DNA of 64,000 bases. Origin: 3-1-20CM-4-69-9 sp963833655 (GTDB taxonomy: Bacteria; Actinomycetota; Thermoleophilia; Gaiellales; Gaiellaceae). The stretch covers positions 186,001-250,000 of the forward strand of contig CAWHYL010000004.1 in NCBI GenBank assembly GCA_963833655.1. The letters run 5' to 3'. This document shows, piece by piece, positions 17,679 through 25,260 of the stretch. The notes under the pieces were generated by a model that worked only from the letters and a program-made list of their open reading frames with translations, had not been told where the DNA came from and made no database searches. A program made the translations under genes and the position numbers. Numbering within the stretch: position 1 is the stretch's first letter; every line of letters starts with the position of its first letter.

Positions 17679-18472
17679 GCAGGCTTCCGGTCAAGAAGAC
17701 GTACAAGCTGTTCATCGGCGGCGCGTTTCCGCGCTCCGAGTCGGGCCGCACCTACGAAGCCGAGGGACAGAACGTCTCGCGCGCGTCGCGCAAGGACGTA
17801 CGGGACGCGGTGCGCGCGGCCCGTGGGGCGCTGCCGAAGTGGGCGGGGATGACGGCGTACAACAGGGGCCAGGTGCTGTACCGCGTCGCCGAGATGATCG
17901 AGGCGCGGACGGCGGAGTTCGCCGAGCTGTCGAGCGGCCGCGACGAGGTGGAGCGGGCCGTCGATCGCATCGTCTGGTATGCGGGGTGGGCGGACAAGAT
18001 CGCGCAGGTGGTCGGCTCGTCGAACCCGGTCGCGGGCCCGTACTTCAACTTCACGGTGCCGGAGCCGACCGGTGTCGTCGCCGTGCTGGCACCGGACGAG
18101 CCGCCGCTGCTCGGCCTCGTCTCGCGTGTCCTGCCGGCGCTCACGGGTGGCAACGTCGTCGTCGCTGTCGCGGCCGAGGCTCACCCGCTCGCCGCGATCG
18201 AGCTCGCCGAGGCCCTCGCGACCTCGGACGTCCCCGGCGGCGCCGTCAATTTGCTGACGGGCCGTCGCGCGGAGCTTGCCCCGTGGCTCGCGTCGCACAT
18301 GGACGTCAACGCGCTCGACGTCACGGGTGGCGACGGGCTCTCGGCGGACCTGGAGCGGGCCGCCGCCGACAACGTCAAGCGTGTCGTCCACGGTGACGCT
18401 GACGCGCAGAGCCCGTGGGAGATTGCCTCCTTCCTCGAGCTCAAGACCGTGTGGCATCCGGTCGGCCAGTAA
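17675..18472 (+). CDS. Truncated aldehyde dehydrogenase-like protein, no catalytic Cys
   Basis: The 265-residue product matches only the N-terminal NAD-binding half of an aldehyde dehydrogenase: YKLFIGGAFPRSESGRTY, then WYAGWADKI, then PTGVVAVLAPDEPPLLGLVSRVLPAL. The usual WNFP is replaced, there is no ELGGK Glu, and the protein stops before the catalytic Cys domain. The frame is clean, so this is a shortened gene rather than fresh decay. Tight coupling to the complete enzyme (GTGA overlap) suggests a non-catalytic partner or scaffold. Confidence 0.83.
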   Translation: MSRLPVKKTYKLFIGGAFPRSESGRTYEAEGQNVSRASRKDVRDAVRAARGALPKWAGMTAYNRGQVLYRVAEMIEARTAEFAELSSGRDEVERAVDRIVWYAGWADKIAQVVGSSNPVAGPYFNFTVPEPTGVVAVLAPDEPPLLGLVSRVLPALTGGNVVVAVAAEAHPLAAIELAEALATSDVPGGAVNLLTGRRAELAPWLASHMDVNALDVTGGDGLSADLERAAADNVKRVVHGDADAQSPWEIASFLELKTVWHPVGQ

Positions 18473-18475
18473 ATT
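18470..18475 (+). promoter_or_regulatory. Probable -10 box for the TrpC-like gene
   Basis: TAAATT overlaps the stop of the truncated aldehyde dehydrogenase gene and ends 9 nt before the GTG at 18485. Confidence 0.35.
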
Positions 18476-18484
18476 CTTGAGCCT

Positions 18485-19024
18485 GTGAGGTTCAGCCAGG
18501 CGATCTCGGAGGGCGACGGGATCTCGCTCATCGTCGACGTCGCGGACGTCGACGCCGCACGCGCTGCGGCAGCGGAGGGGGCGGAAGGCCTGATCGTTCG
18601 CAGCGGGCTGGGCGCGCCGGTCGACCTCCCGGTTCTGTGGCGCGGGTCGCCGTACGCGGCGGATGCCGCGACGGCGGGAGCCGATGCGTGGGTCGCCTCG
18701 CTCGATGACGCAGAGAACGCCGGCGACGACCACGAGCTCGACCGTGTGATCGAGGTGCGCAGCGCCGAAGAGCTCGAGCGGGCGCTCGACCGCCTCGACC
18801 CGGAGATCTTCCTCTTCGCCGTCGGCGACGACGCGGACGCCGACGCGCTCGGGCGCGCGCTCGAGCTCCTCGCAGACCTTCCCGCCGGGAAGCTGGCGAT
18901 CGCGGACGTGCCGGTATCCAGTCGTGACCAGGTGGACGAGCTCGAGCGGGCTGGAGTCGATGCGGTCATCGTCGGAGCGCGAAACGTCGCCGGTCTCGCC
19001 GGCGACGCCGTCCCCGAAGTCTGA
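18485..19024 (+). CDS. Degenerate TrpC-like TIM-barrel protein
   Basis: The 179-residue protein follows the second part of indole-3-glycerol-phosphate synthase: AAAEGAEGLIVRSG, then AADAATAGADAWVASLDD, then VIEVRSAEELERAL, then ELERAGVDAVIVGARNVAG. The catalytic signatures are gone: the LRKDF lysine region reads VLWRGSP, INNRDL reads LFAVGDD and SESGI reads IADVPVS. It therefore cannot be a normal TrpC. It may be a non-enzymatic barrel or bind a different phosphate ligand. It follows the aldehyde dehydrogenase pair after 12 nt and has no other trp genes near it. Confidence 0.65.
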   Translation: MRFSQAISEGDGISLIVDVADVDAARAAAAEGAEGLIVRSGLGAPVDLPVLWRGSPYAADAATAGADAWVASLDDAENAGDDHELDRVIEVRSAEELERALDRLDPEIFLFAVGDDADADALGRALELLADLPAGKLAIADVPVSSRDQVDELERAGVDAVIVGARNVAGLAGDAVPEV

Positions 19025-20393
19025 CCCGCGCCGCTGGGGCGGCCCGGGGACCGCTCTCGTCGCGATCCTCGTCGGCGCCGCGGCGCTGCGGATCGTCGGG
19101 CTCGAGTACGGGCTGCCGTTCGGGAACCTGCTCAACCCGGACGAGCAGTCGATCGTCCCGCGGGCGTGGAAGCTCGTGCACGGCGGGGGCGGCGACCCGC
19201 ACTGGTTCGACTACCCGACGCTCCTCATGTACGTCGATGCGCCGTTCCAGGCGTGGCAGGACCATCCGTCCTTCCTGACGGCGCGCATCGTCCAGGTCGT
19301 CCTCGCGCTCGGCTCGATCGCGGCCGCGTGGTGGCTCGGCCGCCGCTCGTACGGCACCGGTGTCGTCGCCGCCGCCGTCGTCGCCGTCTCGACGATCGCG
19401 GTGGCGTACTCGCGACCGGCCGTGACCGACGTCCCGCTGATGCTCGGGGTCGGCGTCGCGCTCGCGCTGATGGTCTCGGCGCGGATCGAGCTCGCGGGCG
19501 TCGCCGTCGGGCTCGCGACCGGCTTCAAGTACCCAGGGGTCTTCCTGCTCGTACCGCTCGTGGTGGCGGGTTGGAAGGAGTGGAAGCGGCTCGCGGTGGG
19601 GGCGGCGCTCGCGGTCGTGGCGTTCCTCGCGTCGAGCCCGTTCGTCCTGGTGCACCGGCAGCGGGCCTGGCACGAGGCGCGGCACGTGCAGCAGCTCGCC
19701 CGCAACGGCTGGCTCGGCTTCGAGCACGACCACGTGGCGCCCGTCGCGTTCACGGTGCGCCTCTGGGACGCGCTTGGCCCGGTCCTGATCATCTGCCTCC
19801 TCGGTCTCGTCGTCGCGTTCGTGCGCCGCACGCGTGTCGATCTGATCCTCGGGCTCTTCGTCGTCGTGTACTTCCTCGACCTGATGACGCTGCGCGCGCA
19901 CTTCGGCCGCTACGTGCTGCCGCTCGTGCCGCCGCTCGGGGCGCTGGCCGGACGGTTTCGCGCGCTCGCGCCCGTGACGCTTCTGCTGCTCGTCGTGCCC
20001 CTGACGTGGTCGGTCCGTGACACGAAGAAGCTCACACGCACGGACACGCGCGTTGTCGCACACCGGTGGGTGGTCGCGCACATTCCGCCGCGCACCCATG
20101 TCGCGGCGGACCCGTCGACCCCGCCGTTCTCGACGCTCGACGTCCTTCATCTGCAGCTGCCCGGGCCGAAGCGAGCGTTCGACCCGAACCGCAACCTCTC
20201 GCGCCTCCGCAGCGAGGGCGTCAGGTACGTGATCGTGACCGGGTCCGTGACCGACCGCGTGCTCGCCGCCCGTTCGAGCTACCCGCGGGAGTCGGCCTTC
20301 TACGACGCGCTGCGGTCGCGGACGCGACTCGTCTACCACCTCGACGCGGGCGACGGCCGCGGCGGGCCCTGGGTCTCGATTTACCGGCTTTAA
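18960..20393 (+). CDS. Membrane glycosyltransferase-like protein (GT-C/ArnT type)
   Basis: The protein has about ten hydrophobic helices and the early acidic LNPDEQSIVPRAW loop plus WFDYPTLLMY, a pattern of GT-C glycosyltransferases of the PMT/ArnT/RgtA type that use polyprenyl-phosphate sugars. The C-terminal 120 residues are soluble. The target is unknown. The start is uncertain: ATG 18960 gives 477 residues but overlaps the previous gene by 65 bp, and GTG 18924 is also possible. The real hydrophobic region begins only near 19040 (ALVAILVGAAALRIVGLEYG), and no standard start lies just before it. Confidence 0.7.
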   Translation: MRSSSERETSPVSPATPSPKSDPRRWGGPGTALVAILVGAAALRIVGLEYGLPFGNLLNPDEQSIVPRAWKLVHGGGGDPHWFDYPTLLMYVDAPFQAWQDHPSFLTARIVQVVLALGSIAAAWWLGRRSYGTGVVAAAVVAVSTIAVAYSRPAVTDVPLMLGVGVALALMVSARIELAGVAVGLATGFKYPGVFLLVPLVVAGWKEWKRLAVGAALAVVAFLASSPFVLVHRQRAWHEARHVQQLARNGWLGFEHDHVAPVAFTVRLWDALGPVLIICLLGLVVAFVRRTRVDLILGLFVVVYFLDLMTLRAHFGRYVLPLVPPLGALAGRFRALAPVTLLLLVVPLTWSVRDTKKLTRTDTRVVAHRWVVAHIPPRTHVAADPSTPPFSTLDVLHLQLPGPKRAFDPNRNLSRLRSEGVRYVIVTGSVTDRVLAARSSYPRESAFYDALRSRTRLVYHLDAGDGRGGPWVSIYRL

Positions 20394-20394
20394 T
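20389..20394 (+). promoter_or_regulatory. Probable -10 box before lipoprotein gene
   Basis: TTTAAT ends 6 nt before the GTG at 20401 and overlaps the upstream stop codon. It is AT-rich in a GC-rich context. Confidence 0.3.
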
Positions 20395-20400
20395 GGAGCG

Positions 20401-21006
20401 GTGAAACGGCTCGGCATCCTGGCGCTGGCAGCGTTCGCGCTTGCCGGCTGCGGCGCGAACGGCTCCGTGAACGCGTCGGCGAAGCTGCGCTGCCCCGCAA
20501 AGGCGCTCGCGGGCTGGCAGCGGCTAGCCAACCGGATCCATGCGCCGGTCTTCTGTCCGGCGTGGATCCCGGATCCGCTCGACGGCGTCATCGGGAGCCA
20601 GTGGAACAACATCAACGAGGTCAGCCGCGACCGCAGCTACCTGGAGAGCTGGGTCTGGCAGGAAACCGGCCCGGGCGCCGCCGGCGGTGAGAAGCACGTG
20701 AACCTGCGCGGCTATCCCGGACGTACACGCATACCGAAATGCGTGGACGCCGACTCGAAGAAGCGCACGCTGATCCCGTGCTTCAGCGATCCGGGCGGAA
20801 CCGTCCGCGGCGGCGGCTTGAAGGCGACGGTCTTCAACGTCAACCAGGACGCCGATCAGTGGCACGTCCTCTACGCCTGGCGCTACGGCGGCGGGCTCTA
20901 CACGGTGAGCGAACACGTCGCGCCGCCCTTCGGCTACCGCAAGGTTCGCCAGAATCTCGATCGCATGCTGCGGAACCTGATCGTCGTCCGGCCCGTCCGA
21001 CAGTAG
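20401..21006 (+). CDS. Putative lipoprotein
   Basis: A 201-residue exported protein with a lipoprotein signal (MKRLGILALA, then ALAGC; lipidated Cys at 17). The mature part has several further Cys and aromatic-rich stretches (WVWQET, HVLYAWRYGGGLYTVSEHV). I do not recognise the family. It precedes the DyP-like gene by one base and is likely part of the same exported cluster. The GTG start fits the signal peptide. Confidence 0.75.
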   Translation: MKRLGILALAAFALAGCGANGSVNASAKLRCPAKALAGWQRLANRIHAPVFCPAWIPDPLDGVIGSQWNNINEVSRDRSYLESWVWQETGPGAAGGEKHVNLRGYPGRTRIPKCVDADSKKRTLIPCFSDPGGTVRGGGLKATVFNVNQDADQWHVLYAWRYGGGLYTVSEHVAPPFGYRKVRQNLDRMLRNLIVVRPVRQ

Positions 21007-21007
21007 C

Positions 21008-22369
21008 GTGCAGCTGACCCGCAGACAGATGCTCGCTGGCGCTGCGGCGGGCGCGCTCGCGGCGGGCGGAATCTACGAGCTCGTCGACCAGCTCGGGGGC
21101 GACACGCCGAAGCGTGCGGCGCCGCTCGACCGGCCGGACGAACAGCACTTGCTCGACTCGGTCTCGGTCGTCCTCGACAACAACGTCGAGGTCGTCGTGC
21201 CGCCGCGCCACCACCAGCTCGTCACAGCGAACATCCGGGCGGACGACCTGCGCGGGGCGCAGGGGGAGCTCTCGAACGCCCTCGACGAGCTCGACCGGCG
21301 TTACGACCAGACGCCGGCAGGGCTCGGTGTCACGCTCGCCTACGGGCTGCCGTACTTCGAGCGACGCGTGCCGGAAGCGTGGCGGGTGCACGCTCCCCAC
21401 GACGTCCGCGCCCGCAAGGCGGCCCTGCTGCCGGCGCGCCGCTTCCCGAGCGATCCGCCGGACACGGTGCTCGAGCACAACGACGTTGCCGTTCTCCTGC
21501 GCAGCGATACGCAGCAGCACATCGCCGACGCGGCACAGGAGCTCTTCACGAAGCTCTCCGTCTTCGACGTCACGAGCATTCGCCGCGGCTTCGTCGGCGG
21601 CGGGCTGCCGAAGAAGATGTCGATGGTGGCAGGCGTACCCGGAGCCGACCTCGTGCCCGAGAACGCGCAGCTCTTCCTCGGGTTCACCTCGACGCAAAAG
21701 GACGCCCTCGGGCCGGGGGTGATCGCGAACCACGAGACGCTCGGGCTCGTCGACCTCGGGCCGAAGCACTACTTCCGCCAGGGAACGCACGTCCATGTCT
21801 CGCATCTGTTCGAGGATCTCGAGGCCTGGTACCTGAACTTCGACTTCGACGAGCGTGCGGCGACGGCCTTCCGCCCGGGCCGGCCCGTACGTGACGGCAC
21901 GCTGACGGTGCCGCAGCCGGTGCGCCGCGCCGCGTCCTCTCGCAGCGTCGAGCGCGACTTCCGGCGTCAGGGCCGCATCGGGCACAGCTCGTCGATCCAG
22001 GCGTCGTCTCGGCTGCAGCACGACCACGTCGGCGAGAACGGCACCGTCTATCCGAAGGGCACCGCGATCCCGCAGCGCGCGGACTTCAACACGCTCGACA
22101 ACCCGTTCGCCTGGAGCGCGCACGCAGACGCGGACGCGATGCAGGCGGGCCCGCGGGCCGGCCTGCACTTCGTCGTCTTCAACCCGTCGAGCGACGACTT
22201 CGACCGGAACCGGCTCGCGATGGACGGCGTCCTGCCCGACGGGACGAAGCTCCCGCTGACCGCCCGCGCCCGGCAGCAGGGCTTCAACTCGATCCTCCGG
22301 ACGACCCACCGGCAGAACTTCCTCGTGCCGCCGCGCCGGCACCGCTCGTTCCCTCTTGCCGAGCTCTGA
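21008..22369 (+). CDS. Tat-exported DyP/DUF7405-like protein
   Basis: The 453-residue protein starts with a Tat signal (LTRRQMLAGAAAGALAAGG). The body has an alpha/beta pattern resembling the dye-decolourising peroxidase superfamily, closest in my memory to the Tat-exported DUF7405 group. LFLGFTST, then HETLGLVDLG, then GTHVHVSHLFEDLEAWY (from about residue 260) match the second half. The classical DyP GFxDG motif is not present, so peroxidase activity is uncertain. It lies one base after the lipoprotein gene and immediately before Mau-like genes; it could act as an extracytoplasmic heme enzyme for that cluster (inference). Confidence 0.55.
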   Translation: MQLTRRQMLAGAAAGALAAGGIYELVDQLGGDTPKRAAPLDRPDEQHLLDSVSVVLDNNVEVVVPPRHHQLVTANIRADDLRGAQGELSNALDELDRRYDQTPAGLGVTLAYGLPYFERRVPEAWRVHAPHDVRARKAALLPARRFPSDPPDTVLEHNDVAVLLRSDTQQHIADAAQELFTKLSVFDVTSIRRGFVGGGLPKKMSMVAGVPGADLVPENAQLFLGFTSTQKDALGPGVIANHETLGLVDLGPKHYFRQGTHVHVSHLFEDLEAWYLNFDFDERAATAFRPGRPVRDGTLTVPQPVRRAASSRSVERDFRRQGRIGHSSSIQASSRLQHDHVGENGTVYPKGTAIPQRADFNTLDNPFAWSAHADADAMQAGPRAGLHFVVFNPSSDDFDRNRLAMDGVLPDGTKLPLTARARQQGFNSILRTTHRQNFLVPPRRHRSFPLAEL

Positions 22370-22413
22370 GGGTCTAGTCGCGGTCTAGTTCCGCTTGCGC
22401 GCTCGCGTGGGCG

Positions 22414-23271
22414 TTGCGATCATCCCGCGCCTTGGCGCTCGTCGCGCGCATCGTCCTCGCGGCCATCCTCGTCGTTGCGGCCGTCCTCAAGCTCCGGGCG
22501 TTCTCCGAGAGCGCGTCCGCGCTCGAGACGTACGGCGTCCCGCCTCCCGTCCGGCGGCCGGCGACCGCAGCCGTCGTCGGGCTCGAGCTCGCCGTTGCGG
22601 GGGCGCTCGTCGCCGGCGTCCGCGCGGCCGCGTACGCCGGCGCCGTGCTGCTCCTCGTGTTCGCCGTCATCACATGCCTTGCGCTGCTGCGCGGGAAGCG
22701 CGGCGCGCCGTGCGGATGCTTCGGCGCGCGCTCCAGAATCGGTTGGCCCGCCGTGCTGCGCGACCTCGGGCTCGCCGCTGCGTTCCTTGCGATCCCGTTG
22801 CTGCCCGACGGGGCGCCGAGCAAGGTGGGGTGGCTCGCGCTTGCGCTCGTCCTTGCGTTTGTGTGCATCGCGGCGCTCGCAGCAGCCGTGCTCGCGTTGG
22901 CGCGCGAAGTGGGCCTACTGCGTCTTCGGCTCGCGCCGGAGCTCGCGCTCGACGTCGCCGGCGAAGGGCCGCCGCTCGGTTCGCAGGTCGAGCTCGGCCG
23001 CCCGCGCGGCGCGCGGCTGACCCTCGCCGTGTTCTCCTCGGAGGGATGTCGGCTGTGCCGAGCTCTGCAGCCTTCGCTGTCGGCGTTCGGCAAGGATCCG
23101 GCGATCTCGCTCCTCGTCTTCGACGAGGTGCGCGACGCCGACATCTGGCACCGTCTCAACGTCCCCGGCAGCCCGTATGCCGTCGTCGTCGACGAGATCG
23201 GGGAAGTGCGCGCGAAAGGGACGTTCAACACCCACGGCCAGCTCGAGGCGATCGTTGCCGCGGCTGCCTGA
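22414..23271 (+). CDS. MauE-MauD fusion: membrane DoxX-like part plus thioredoxin-like domain
   Basis: The 285-residue protein joins two functions used in methylamine dehydrogenase maturation. Residues 1-165 hold about five membrane helices with the MauE-type GAPCGCFG motif (Cys 100 and 102). Residues 180-285 form a thioredoxin-like MauD domain with a CRLC active site (Cys 212 and 215) and the cis-Pro-like GSPYAVVV. Such pairs move thiol/disulfide equivalents across the membrane. The TTG start lies after the tandem GGTCTAGT words at 22373-22391. Its end overlaps the Cys-rich MauA-like gene by 8 bp, indicating that this is the partner that folds it. Confidence 0.8.
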   Translation: MRSSRALALVARIVLAAILVVAAVLKLRAFSESASALETYGVPPPVRRPATAAVVGLELAVAGALVAGVRAAAYAGAVLLLVFAVITCLALLRGKRGAPCGCFGARSRIGWPAVLRDLGLAAAFLAIPLLPDGAPSKVGWLALALVLAFVCIAALAAAVLALAREVGLLRLRLAPELALDVAGEGPPLGSQVELGRPRGARLTLAVFSSEGCRLCRALQPSLSAFGKDPAISLLVFDEVRDADIWHRLNVPGSPYAVVVDEIGEVRAKGTFNTHGQLEAIVAAAA

Positions 23272-23839
23272 CGCCGGTGTCATCGGCGAGGGCCTGGCGC
23301 TGTCGACATCGCGCCGCGGGTTCCTTGCGAAGACGTCGCGTCTGCTCGCGCTCATCGCCGGCGGCGGCGCCGTCGCCGCCCTGGTGAAGCCGGGCGACGC
23401 CGATGCGTTCCACTTCTGCGGCCACATCTACACCACCGACTCGTGCCCGCATCCAACGGGACTGCCGCGCATCGACGCGCACGGCTTCCCGCTTCGCGCC
23501 GCCGACGGGCACCCGGTCGACGACCTGGGTCGGCCGGTCAACGCCGCGGGACAGCCGCTCGACGCGCGTGGTGCGCTCCTGCGCGACCCCGCCGGGCTCC
23601 CGGTGCCGCCGGCGCCGCGCAGCCGCGTCTGCCAGGACGTCGTCGCGGAGCGGCTCGCGTCGACGACCCACATCGACGGCGCCTGGTATCGCTGTTGCGG
23701 CGGGCATGTGCGCAAGCTCGTCGATTGCTGCGCGCGCACGGTCCGCCGGATCAACGGCGACGCGGCGCTCACCGGCTACTGCTACGCGGGCAGGCGGGTG
23801 TACTGCGTCATGTACTACGACACGAAGATTCCGTGCTGA
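23264..23839 (+). CDS. Cys-rich Tat-exported protein resembling methylamine dehydrogenase light chain
   Basis: With CTG 23264 as start the protein is 191 residues: a Tat signal (TSRRGFLAKTSRLLALIAGGG), then a mature part with ten Cys, including YRCCGG and VDCCAR. The Cys pattern and C-terminus (GYCYAGRRVYCVMYYD) recall MauA, the TTQ-bearing subunit. Unlike MauA it has a single Trp (GAWYRCC), so the two-Trp TTQ cannot form. Residues about 74-116 are six G-x-P-V/L units of 7-8 residues (GFPLRAAD, GHPVDDL, GRPVNAA, GQPLDAR). No ATG, GTG or TTG sits before the signal; GTG 23177 would add an arginine-rich shadow sequence. It overlaps both neighbours. Confidence 0.7.
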   Translation: MPDAGVIGEGLALSTSRRGFLAKTSRLLALIAGGGAVAALVKPGDADAFHFCGHIYTTDSCPHPTGLPRIDAHGFPLRAADGHPVDDLGRPVNAAGQPLDARGALLRDPAGLPVPPAPRSRVCQDVVAERLASTTHIDGAWYRCCGGHVRKLVDCCARTVRRINGDAALTGYCYAGRRVYCVMYYDTKIPC

Positions 23840-25260
23840 CGAACGCGCTCGTCGCGGCCGCATTCGTCGCCGGCGTCGCCGGAACGTGGTCGCCGTGCGG
23901 CCTCTCGATGATCGAGACGATCAGCGGGCCGCGCCGGCATGTCGGCTTCTGCTCTCTGCTGTTCGCCGTCGGCGCGGTGGTGGGCGGGACCGCGACGTTC
24001 GGCCTCCTCGCCGTGCTGGGGAGCCTCGTCGGCGCCCATGGGCTCGTGCTCGTGGCGGTGCTGGGCGTCGCGGCGGCGATCGCGGACGTACGCGGACGGC
24101 CGATCGTCCCGCAGATCCGCCGGCAGGTGCCCGAGCACTGGCGCCGCGTCCTGCCGCTCCCGGTCGCGACGTTGCTGTACGGCATCCTGCTCGGCCTCGG
24201 CTTCACGACCTTCGTGTATGCGGTCGCCCTCTGGGCGCTCGCCGCCATTTCTTTCCTCGTGGCGGCCCCGCAGACCGGCGCGCTCATGGGGCTCGCGTTC
24301 GGCGTCGGCCGGGCGCTCCCGATCTGCCTGCTGGCGCCGGTGGCGCATCGCCGCGCCGCTCGCAGCCTCGTCGACGCGATGGCGCAGCGTCCGGTCGTAC
24401 TGTCGGTCGTGCGCCGCTTGGCTGCCGCGTGCCTGGTGATCGTCGCGGCGTCGGCGCTCGTCGGCGACGCCGAGGGCGCGACAGCGCTCGGAGCGGGCAC
24501 GGACCCGAGCGCGTCCGGCACCACCGTCGTCTGGACGTCGCCGGCCGGCGGCGTTGCGCGCGACGAAGGGACCGCCGAGACGAGGACCGTTCCGGCGCAT
24601 GCCGTCGTCGGCGGAGCGTTGATCGCGTGGCGTGATGGGGACACCGTCCACGTTGCCCAGCTGGCCGACCTGTCGCCCGTGCTCGACGTCACCGTCCCCG
24701 GCGTCACGGCCGTCGCGGTCTCGGACACGTGGCTTGTCACCCGCGCGCGCAATGAGCTCGACGCGCGCAGCATCGCGGATCCGGGAACCCACGTGCGCGT
24801 CGCGAGAACGAGGTCTGCGGCGCAGCTCGGCCGCCCCTCGCTCGACGGCGAGGTCGCGGTGTACCACGTCGCGACGCCCCGTCTCAGCACGATCGTCGCT
24901 TTCGACCTCGCGACGGCGACGCGACGCACGGTGCGAACGTCGAGGACGGATCTCCTCACGAACCCGTCGCTCCTGGGCGGAGAGCTGCTCTACGACCGGC
25001 AGACGAGCAGCGCGCAGCTCGTCGAGCTCGGGCCGCTCGGCAACGGCGCACGCGATCGCGCCGTCTACCGGCTGGCGGCGCCGTCGGTGCACGACGCGGG
25101 CCACGAGCACGGGTACAGCCGTCACACGCGAAACGTCCCGCCGCGTACGGCAAAGTGGCGGCTGTGGACGACGGCACTGTCGGGCACGCAGGCGTACGTC
25201 ACGCTGCTCCCCCGGACCGGGGCGGCCGGCGCCGGGCGGCTGCTCTCGCTACCGCGCTGA
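23833..25260 (+). CDS. MauF-like membrane protein fused to TolB-like beta-propeller
   Basis: The 475-residue protein has an N-terminal half of about six helices with GTWSPCGLSMIETI (residues 17-30), the MauF/CcdA-type WSPCG motif. The C-terminal half from about 225 has propeller-like repeats: RPSLDGEVAVYHVA, then NPSLLGGELLYDRQT. MauF is needed for methylamine dehydrogenase biogenesis, and the large subunit MauB is itself a beta-propeller, so this fusion could place a MauB-like domain on its maturation factor. That parallel is inference; a TolB-like sensor role is also possible. The GTG overlaps the MauA-like stop by 7 bp. Confidence 0.75.
   Translation: MLTNALVAAAFVAGVAGTWSPCGLSMIETISGPRRHVGFCSLLFAVGAVVGGTATFGLLAVLGSLVGAHGLVLVAVLGVAAAIADVRGRPIVPQIRRQVPEHWRRVLPLPVATLLYGILLGLGFTTFVYAVALWALAAISFLVAAPQTGALMGLAFGVGRALPICLLAPVAHRRAARSLVDAMAQRPVVLSVVRRLAAACLVIVAASALVGDAEGATALGAGTDPSASGTTVVWTSPAGGVARDEGTAETRTVPAHAVVGGALIAWRDGDTVHVAQLADLSPVLDVTVPGVTAVAVSDTWLVTRARNELDARSIADPGTHVRVARTRSAAQLGRPSLDGEVAVYHVATPRLSTIVAFDLATATRRTVRTSRTDLLTNPSLLGGELLYDRQTSSAQLVELGPLGNGARDRAVYRLAAPSVHDAGHEHGYSRHTRNVPPRTAKWRLWTTALSGTQAYVTLLPRTGAAGAGRLLSLPR

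Noticed and set aside
23264..23839. Genuine TTQ-containing methylamine dehydrogenase light chain
   Set aside because: Only one Trp is present, so the two-Trp crosslinked cofactor cannot form; called MauA-like only.
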